Assembly: GCA_002412985.1 (NCBI GenBank)
Contig: DHWC01000018.1
Coordinates: 1 to 11,425 of the forward strand
DNA length: 11,425 nucleotides
From: Methylocystaceae bacterium UBA5192
Lineage (GTDB): Bacteria > Pseudomonadota > Alphaproteobacteria > Rhizobiales > Beijerinckiaceae
Reading direction: 5' to 3'
Notes under the pieces: model-generated
What the model saw: only the letters and a program-made list of their open reading frames with translations
Database searches by the model: none
Told to the model about the DNA's origin: nothing
Program-made: the position numbers and the translations under genes
Shown: positions 7,735 to 11,425 of the stretch, one piece after another
Numbering within the stretch: position 1 is the first letter of the stretch
Layout of the letters: each line of letters begins with the position of its first letter

Positions 7735-8930
7735 TACGCCGCTCCTAATTCTTTTGCAGTCCGGGACAGTCTGGCGCAGGCATTCCTCAATCTCATCGAA
7801 GCATCAAGGATATGCGATTCATCGATGATCAATGGCGGCAGCAAGCGCACAACATTATCTCCAGCTAGGACGCTGAGAAGCTTTTCCTCACGCGCAGCAA
7901 GAGCAAAATCGCTATTGGCGACACATGTTTTTAATCCGAACATTAACCCCTCGCCGCGCACCTCTGCGATAATTGTCGGAAATTGCGCCTTCAAGCCCAT
8001 CAATTGCTGACGAAGCTGGCGACCCATTTGTGAAACATGCGCGAGAAAGCCCGGATCAAGCACAATATCTAATACGGCGCCGCCTACCGCAGCAGCCAAT
8101 GGATTGCCGCCAAAGGTGGACCCATGCGCGCCTGCCGTCATCCCTTTAGCTGCTTCCTTGGTGGCTAGGCAGGCGCCAATAGGAAATCCGCCGCCCAGTC
8201 CTTTCGCTAATGCTACGATATCTGGTTTTATGCCCGCATGTTCGCATGCGAGGAAGCGTCCTGTACGACCAACCCCACACTGAACTTCATCCAGAACAAG
8301 CAGTAATCCGCGCGCATCGCAGAGCGCGCGGATTTTTTGTAAAAATTCCGATGAAAATACTCTCAGACCGCCTTCGCCTTGAACCGGCTCAAGCAAAACG
8401 CCTGCGCTTTGCGGCGTCAAAGCTGCTTCCACAGCGTTAAAATCCTCAAAAGGAACTTGATCAAAGCCATCTAGCGGCGGCCCGAATCCGTCGAGATATT
8501 TATGATTACCGCCTGCAGCAATGGTCGCTAATGTGCGCCCGTGAAAGGCGCCTTCAAAGGTAATTAATCGAAATCGTTCCGGAGCCCCATTCACCGCATG
8601 ATATTTTCGCGCTGTTTTAATTGCGCATTCCACGGCTTCGGCGCCAGAATTTGCAAAAAAGACCAGATCAGCGAAGCTAGCGGCGACAAGACGTTGGGCC
8701 AGCGCCTCCGCTTGGGGAATACGAAACAAATTTGAGACATGCCAGGGCTTTTGCGCTGCGTCTGTTAACGCCTTCACGAGATGGGGGTGATCATGTCCCA
8801 ACGACAAGACAGCAACCCCTGAAGCGAAGTCGAGATATTGATCCCCGCTTTCAGTAAAGAGCCAGGGACCTGTCCCGCGCGCAAATTGGATATCTGCCCG
8901 CGCATAAGTCGGAAAAAGCGCAGAAGTCAC
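7734..8930 (-). CDS. argD: Acetylornithine aminotransferase
   Basis: A class III PLP aminotransferase that makes N-acetylornithine from N-acetylglutamate semialdehyde with glutamate as amino donor; relatives also serve lysine synthesis as N-succinyldiaminopimelate aminotransferase. Numbered from the ATG at 8936, it shows NSGAEA at 97-102, FHGRT at 131-135, LDEVQCGVGRTG with Asp216, and the Schiff-base Lys245 in ALAKGLGGGFPIGA. Start choice: the ATG at 8936 is only 1 nt from an AGGAG, too close, whereas the in-frame GTG at 8930 (codon 3) is 7 nt away, the same spacing as argF. It also gives the N-terminus MTSALFPTYAR, which looks typical. I therefore use 8930 (398 residues); the ATG would give 400. 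It is the first gene of the leftward run and is preceded by a possible RNA leader. Confidence 0.95.
   Translation of the reverse strand: MTSALFPTYARADIQFARGTGPWLFTESGDQYLDFASGVAVLSLGHDHPHLVKALTDAAQKPWHVSNLFRIPQAEALAQRLVAASFADLVFFANSGAEAVECAIKTARKYHAVNGAPERFRLITFEGAFHGRTLATIAAGGNHKYLDGFGPPLDGFDQVPFEDFNAVEAALTPQSAGVLLEPVQGEGGLRVFSSEFLQKIRALCDARGLLLVLDEVQCGVGRTGRFLACEHAGIKPDIVALAKGLGGGFPIGACLATKEAAKGMTAGAHGSTFGGNPLAAAVGGAVLDIVLDPGFLAHVSQMGRQLRQQLMGLKAQFPTIIAEVRGEGLMFGLKTCVANSDFALAAREEKLLSVLAGDNVVRLLPPLIIDESHILDASMRLRNACARLSRTAKELGAA
7742..7746 (-). promoter_or_regulatory. Ribosome binding site of argF inside argD
   Basis: AGGAG on the minus strand, 7 nt before the argF ATG. It lies in the last codons of argD and shows that argF can recruit ribosomes despite the one-base overlap. 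Confidence 0.75.
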
Positions 8931-8937
8931 AACCATG

Positions 8938-8942
8938 CTCCT
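8938..8942 (-). promoter_or_regulatory. Ribosome binding site that decides the argD start
   Basis: AGGAG on the minus strand. Spacing is 1 nt to the ATG at 8936 but 7 nt to the in-frame GTG at 8930, which favours the GTG as the real initiation codon. Confidence 0.65.
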
Positions 8943-8991
8943 AAATCACCAAATCGAGACGCGAGGGGCCGAACAGCCCTTGATGGGCCAT

Positions 8992-9022
8992 AAAAAGAAA
9001 GCGCCGCCCTTTGCGGGGCGGC
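8992..9022 (-). terminator. Intrinsic terminator upstream of argD
   Basis: On the minus strand GCCGCCC (9022-9016), a 6-nt loop CGCAAA and GGGCGGC (9009-9003) form a perfect 7-bp GC stem. GC and then TTTCTTTTT follow (9000-8992). It lies 55 nt before the argD ATG and points the same way as argD. No annotated gene lies immediately upstream on that strand, so it must end a short transcript: either a small RNA or a prematurely terminated argD leader. On the plus strand no T-run follows the stem. Confidence 0.7.
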
Positions 9023-9121
9023 AGACTGGAATTGGATTTTATGCGGCCTGGCTCAGACGGTCAAATCTTTCGCCCGATCGCTTGTCTGAAACGCCGAAGA
9101 TCTCAGCTTGGCGCACAGATC

Positions 9122-9138
9122 GCCCCAGCGTCTGGGGC
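9122..9138. repeat. Strong 7-bp hairpin in the argD-gcrA intergenic region
   Basis: GCCCCAG at 9122-9128 and CTGGGGC at 9132-9138 are perfect reverse complements around a 3-nt loop. No T-run follows on either strand, so this is not a terminator. It could be a structural element of a minus-strand leader RNA or a protein-binding palindrome. Confidence 0.55.
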
Positions 9139-9230
9139 CGCTAAAATTGACGCGCGGGAAATCTTCTCTGGTGATAAGTCTGCAAGTTAAGCGCAAAGCC
9201 TGTTGAGAACGCGTTAGCGTGCTTGCCAGC

Positions 9231-9248
9231 GACTCCTCACCGTGATTC
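9231..9248. promoter_or_regulatory. Pair of GANTC (CcrM-type) sites upstream of gcrA
   Basis: GACTC at 9231-9235 and GATTC at 9244-9248 are 13 bp apart, about 160 bp before the gcrA start. CcrM methylates GANTC in alphaproteobacteria, and GcrA acts preferentially at promoters carrying methylated GANTC. A weak promoter guess, TTGCCA (9223-9228), 17-bp spacer and TTCTAC (9246-9251), would place the sites in the spacer and at the -10. The motif is short and two copies in 470 bp is near chance, so only the tight spacing and position are suggestive. Confidence 0.35.
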
Positions 9249-9332
9249 TACTGCCATCGTGATAAGTGCAGCCAACGTTAGCGCTGTTGCAGCGATGGCG
9301 ATTTCTCAAGTTTTGTTCCGCGTTAATGCGTG

Positions 9333-9348
9333 GCCAGCAAGCGCTGGC
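9333..9348. repeat. Hairpin in the presumed gcrA 5' region
   Basis: GCCAGC at 9333-9338 and GCTGGC at 9343-9348 are perfect reverse complements around AAGC, ending 59 nt before the gcrA ATG. If transcription starts further upstream this would fold in the 5' untranslated region. No T-run follows. Confidence 0.4.
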
Positions 9349-9407
9349 GCAATACGGCCCTGGCGAACTCTTTTGAACGCCGCGCGCATTCCCGAGATGG
9401 AGGCAGC

Positions 9408-9932
9408 ATGTCCTGGACTGATGAACGCGTTGAACTGTTGCGCAAATTGTGGAGCGACGGTCTTAGCGCCAGTCAGGTAGCAGCGGAACTGGGCGCTGGC
9501 ATTACCCGCAATGCTGTTATTGGCAAGATCCATCGTCTTGGACTCGCTGAACGCGCTAAAACTGTGGTTTCATCAAGACCCCGCGTCGCAAAAGCTCCCC
9601 GTCAACCAGCTCAACCACGCGTTACAGGCCATACCGTTAGCGGCAATGTCGCGCTGGCGTTTGCGCCACAAGTTTATTCCGCCCCTCGTGCGCGACCTGA
9701 AGAAGAAGAAATTGCAATTCCTATGTCAGAGCGTGTCACGCTCATGGAATTACGTGAATCCATGTGCCGTTGGCCTATGGGCGACCCGACAACGCCAGAG
9801 TTTCGTTTTTGCGGCGGCCCGTCCCCAATTGGCGAGGGGCCTTACTGCGCCTATCATGCGCGGATTGCCTATCAACCGTCTCAAGAGCGGCGGCGCGCGC
9901 GCGATCTGTCTAAGACCTCACGCAGCGCTTAA
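9408..9932 (+). CDS. gcrA: GcrA cell-cycle regulator
   Basis: A 174-residue transcription factor that binds the housekeeping sigma factor and promoters marked by methylated GANTC, driving S-phase and division genes in Caulobacter and relatives. Residues 1-45 form the helix-turn-helix (SWTDERVELLRKLW, ASQVAAELGAGITRNAVIGKIHRLGL). A Pro/Arg/Ala-rich linker follows at about 50-105. The C-terminal sigma-interacting domain (about 106-160) carries Cys120, Cys135, Cys147 and His150, likely a zinc-type cluster. The ATG at 9408 has GGAGG 4 nt upstream; the frame stays open 26 codons further upstream, but MSWTDERVELL is the standard N-terminus. It is divergent from argD across a 471-bp control region and convergent with phoB, 13 bp apart. 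Confidence 0.95.
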   Translation: MSWTDERVELLRKLWSDGLSASQVAAELGAGITRNAVIGKIHRLGLAERAKTVVSSRPRVAKAPRQPAQPRVTGHTVSGNVALAFAPQVYSAPRARPEEEEIAIPMSERVTLMELRESMCRWPMGDPTTPEFRFCGGPSPIGEGPYCAYHARIAYQPSQERRRARDLSKTSRSA

Positions 9933-9945
9933 AAAAAGCTAATAC

Positions 9946-10689
9946 CTAATCCTTGCTGAAGGTTTCGTCGAAAGAATAACCCGCGCCTCGTACGGTACGG
10001 ATTGGATCCTTTTCGCGACCACGAATAAGCGCTTTACGCAGTCGACCAACATGCACGTCAACAGTTCGCTCATCGATCTCTGCGGACATGCCCCATACGC
10101 TATCGAGAAGCTGTGCGCGCGTAAAAACACGACCAGGCTTTTCCATAAAATATTCTAACAGTCGAAACTCCGTCGGACCAAGATGTATCTCGCGACTTGC
10201 CCGTCGAACGCGCCGCGTGTCTCGATCAAGATCAAGATCGCCAAGAACAAGTTTAGAGGCGACGCGTTCAGGGCGCGCGCGACGCAGTAAAGCGCGCACG
10301 CGCGCCATAAGTTCTGGCGTCGAGAAAGGTTTAACTACATAATCATCCGCGCCAACAGAAAGGCCCCTTACTCTTTCGCTTTCTTCTCCCCGCGCCGTTA
10401 ACATAATCACTGGGATTTCCCGTCCATGATCGCGCGCCCGCAGACGTCGACACAGTTCGAGGCCAGAAACGCCTGGCAACATCCAATCTAGAACAAGAAG
10501 ATCGGGCGGCGACTCAGCAATTCGCAATTCTGCTTCATCGCCATTATCGACATGTTCGACCTGATAGCCTTCAGCCTCAAGATTATAAACTAGCAGGTAA
10601 GCTAATGGCGCTTCATCTTCGACAACAAGAATACGCGGAGCGCGATCGCTCTTTAGTTCTTTTTGCTGTTCAACAATCATATCAATCAT
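9946..10689 (-). CDS. phoB: Phosphate regulon response regulator PhoB
   Basis: A 247-residue OmpR/PhoB-family response regulator that activates phosphate-scavenging genes when phosphorylated by PhoR. Receiver domain about 18-135: RILVVEDE acidic pocket, phosphoacceptor Asp68 in LDWMLPG, Thr98 in MLTARGEE and Lys120 in VVKPFS. The winged-helix DNA-binding domain covers about 148-243, with recognition region TVDVHVGRLRKAL and the RTVRGAGYSFDE wing. The ATG at 10689 shares its A with the phoU stop (TGATG), with GAGG 7 nt upstream inside phoU. A GTG at 10692 is one codon upstream. About 16 residues precede the receiver domain, more than usual, so the ATG at 10680 is an alternative. The sensor kinase gene phoR is not in the window. 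Next to phoU the PhoB assignment is firm. Confidence 0.94.
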   Translation of the reverse strand: MIDMIVEQQKELKSDRAPRILVVEDEAPLAYLLVYNLEAEGYQVEHVDNGDEAELRIAESPPDLLVLDWMLPGVSGLELCRRLRARDHGREIPVIMLTARGEESERVRGLSVGADDYVVKPFSTPELMARVRALLRRARPERVASKLVLGDLDLDRDTRRVRRASREIHLGPTEFRLLEYFMEKPGRVFTRAQLLDSVWGMSAEIDERTVDVHVGRLRKALIRGREKDPIRTVRGAGYSFDETFSKD

Positions 10690-11405
10690 CACAATGCCTC
10701 GCCATTAGTGACGTCGAGACTGGAATCCCGCCCTTTGGGCCGCTCAACAGGCATCGGTTCGCCTGTGACAAGATAAATGATCGTCTCTGCAATATTTGTT
10801 GTGTGATCGCCGATCCGCTCAAGATTCTTTGAACAAAAAAGAAGATGCGTGCAAAAAGAAATATTACGCGGATCTTCCATCATAAAAGTCAAAAGATCGC
10901 GAAATACTGAATCTTCTAGAGCGTCCAGCTGCGCGTCATTATCCCAAACGATCCGCGCCTTTTCGATATCTCGCTGCGCATAAGCGTCAAGACTATCTTT
11001 TAATTGCATGCCTGCAATTTCTTGCATTGATTTTAAGCCGATCGTCGCCCGCGTGACGCGCGTTTCTGAGGCGATTTTTAAAGCTCTTTTGGCAATATTC
11101 TTTGCAAGATCGCCGATCCGCTCAATATCGCCAGATATACGGATTGCGGCAATACATTCACGCAAATCAACCGCCAATGGCTGTCGACGCGCGATCGTCA
11201 TAATCGCCTTTTCTTCGATTTCTCGTTGTAAAATATCTAGCCTTGCGTCAGTTGCAATCACACGTTGAGCAACCTCAATATTTAGTAGCGATAAAGCCTC
11301 CATCGCCTCTGCGAGCATTTTCTCCGCAAGGCCGCCCATTTCAGCAATTTTTCGCCCCAGATTCTCAAGATCGCGGTCATATGACTTTACAATATGATCG
11401 CTCAT
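10689..11405 (-). CDS. phoU: Phosphate signalling complex protein PhoU
   Basis: A 238-residue cytoplasmic protein made of two three-helix bundles, which links the PstSCAB transporter to PhoR and represses the Pho response when phosphate is plentiful. Each half carries the family's metal-cluster motif: ERIGDLAKN at 95-103 and ERIGDHTTN at 196-204. The ATG at 11405 is chosen because MSDHIVKSYDRDLENL is the usual start and GAGGA lies 8 nt upstream; the in-frame ATG at 11420 contains part of that ribosome site and would add five residues. The stop overlaps the phoB start. In many relatives the order is pst genes, phoU, phoB, so pstB would be expected just beyond the right edge; that is an inference. 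Confidence 0.96.
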   Translation of the reverse strand: MSDHIVKSYDRDLENLGRKIAEMGGLAEKMLAEAMEALSLLNIEVAQRVIATDARLDILQREIEEKAIMTIARRQPLAVDLRECIAAIRISGDIERIGDLAKNIAKRALKIASETRVTRATIGLKSMQEIAGMQLKDSLDAYAQRDIEKARIVWDNDAQLDALEDSVFRDLLTFMMEDPRNISFCTHLLFCSKNLERIGDHTTNIAETIIYLVTGEPMPVERPKGRDSSLDVTNGEAL

Positions 11406-11425
11406 GTCGCTTATCCTCATTCATT

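Larger units (their letters stand above)
8992..9140 (-). ncRNA. Possible structured leader or small RNA upstream of argD
   Basis: The minus-strand segment would start with a strong hairpin (9122-9138), continue through a 6-bp inverted repeat with a 25-nt loop (GTCTGA at 9084-9089, TCAGAC at 9053-9058), and end in the intrinsic terminator (8992-9022). A tiny ORF (9039-9116, GTG start, 25 residues, TAA) lies between; four of its codons are Arg (2, 13, 17, 20), but they are scattered rather than clustered. The 3' arm of the first hairpin contains GGGGCG, complementary to CGCCCC in the terminator's 5' arm, so mutually exclusive folds are conceivable. I found no clear promoter. It may be an attenuating leader of the argDF run, an independent small RNA, or neither; it matches no RNA family I know. 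Confidence 0.3.

Noticed and set aside
8935..9144. 69-codon plus-strand open frame between argD and gcrA
   Set aside because: It starts over the argD start codon, runs through the minus-strand terminator stem and the 9122-9138 hairpin, and shows no family resemblance; it is explained better by regulatory DNA.
9187..9200. Possible CtrA box (TTAA-N7-TTAA) upstream of gcrA
   Set aside because: Only the left TTAA half (9187-9190) is present; no second half occurs at the right spacing.
9511..9942. 143-codon plus-strand frame overlapping gcrA
   Set aside because: It lies in another frame of gcrA, whose helix-turn-helix and Cys/His domain are clear.
1..11425. CRISPR array, insertion sequence, prophage, tRNA or rRNA
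   Set aside because: I saw no regularly spaced direct repeats, transposase or phage-like products, terminal inverted repeats, or tRNA/rRNA signatures; gene content is core metabolism and regulation.

Overview
The window reads as a chromosomal segment of an alphaproteobacterium, most likely order Hyphomicrobiales (Rhizobiales). The support is gcrA (a cell-cycle regulator confined to Alphaproteobacteria), the argD-argF-hslO order, an aerobic-type cobaltochelatase cobT, and phoU-phoB. Two genes of a 'quinoprotein relay' cluster at the left edge suggest a PQQ-dehydrogenase user, possibly a methylotroph; the genus cannot be named from this sequence.

Layout. 1-1240 (+): the 3' end of a zinc metallohydrolase gene, then an exported SoxYZ-like fusion carrier, both of the set found beside PQQ-dependent dehydrogenases. 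1241-1567: convergent gap with inverted repeats and no convincing gene. 1568-8936 (-): a compact six-gene run transcribed leftwards, argD, argF, hslO, an FAH-family hydrolase, a group II PLP decarboxylase and cobT. The first two junctions are one-base TAATG overlaps and the next three gaps are 38-53 bp. The run ends in an intrinsic terminator that overlaps the cobT stop codon. 8937-9407: the divergent control region between argD and gcrA, with a strong minus-strand terminator, an upstream hairpin and a very short Arg-containing ORF, so an RNA leader or small RNA is possible. Two close GANTC (CcrM-type) sites lie on the gcrA side. 9408-9932 (+): gcrA. 9946-11405 (-): phoB and phoU, joined by a TGATG overlap and convergent with gcrA across 13 bp.

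How the genes work together. ArgD and ArgF carry out consecutive parts of arginine synthesis; HslO is a redox-regulated chaperone that commonly travels with them in this class. The FAH hydrolase, the decarboxylase and CobT (cobalt insertion in aerobic B12 synthesis) look co-transcribed with them but share no obvious pathway. PhoU and PhoB are the negative modulator and response regulator of the phosphate-starvation response; pst transporter genes would be expected beyond the right edge. Most of the window is ordinary core genome. The least explained parts are the argD-gcrA intergenic region and the SoxYZ-like/metallohydrolase pair.
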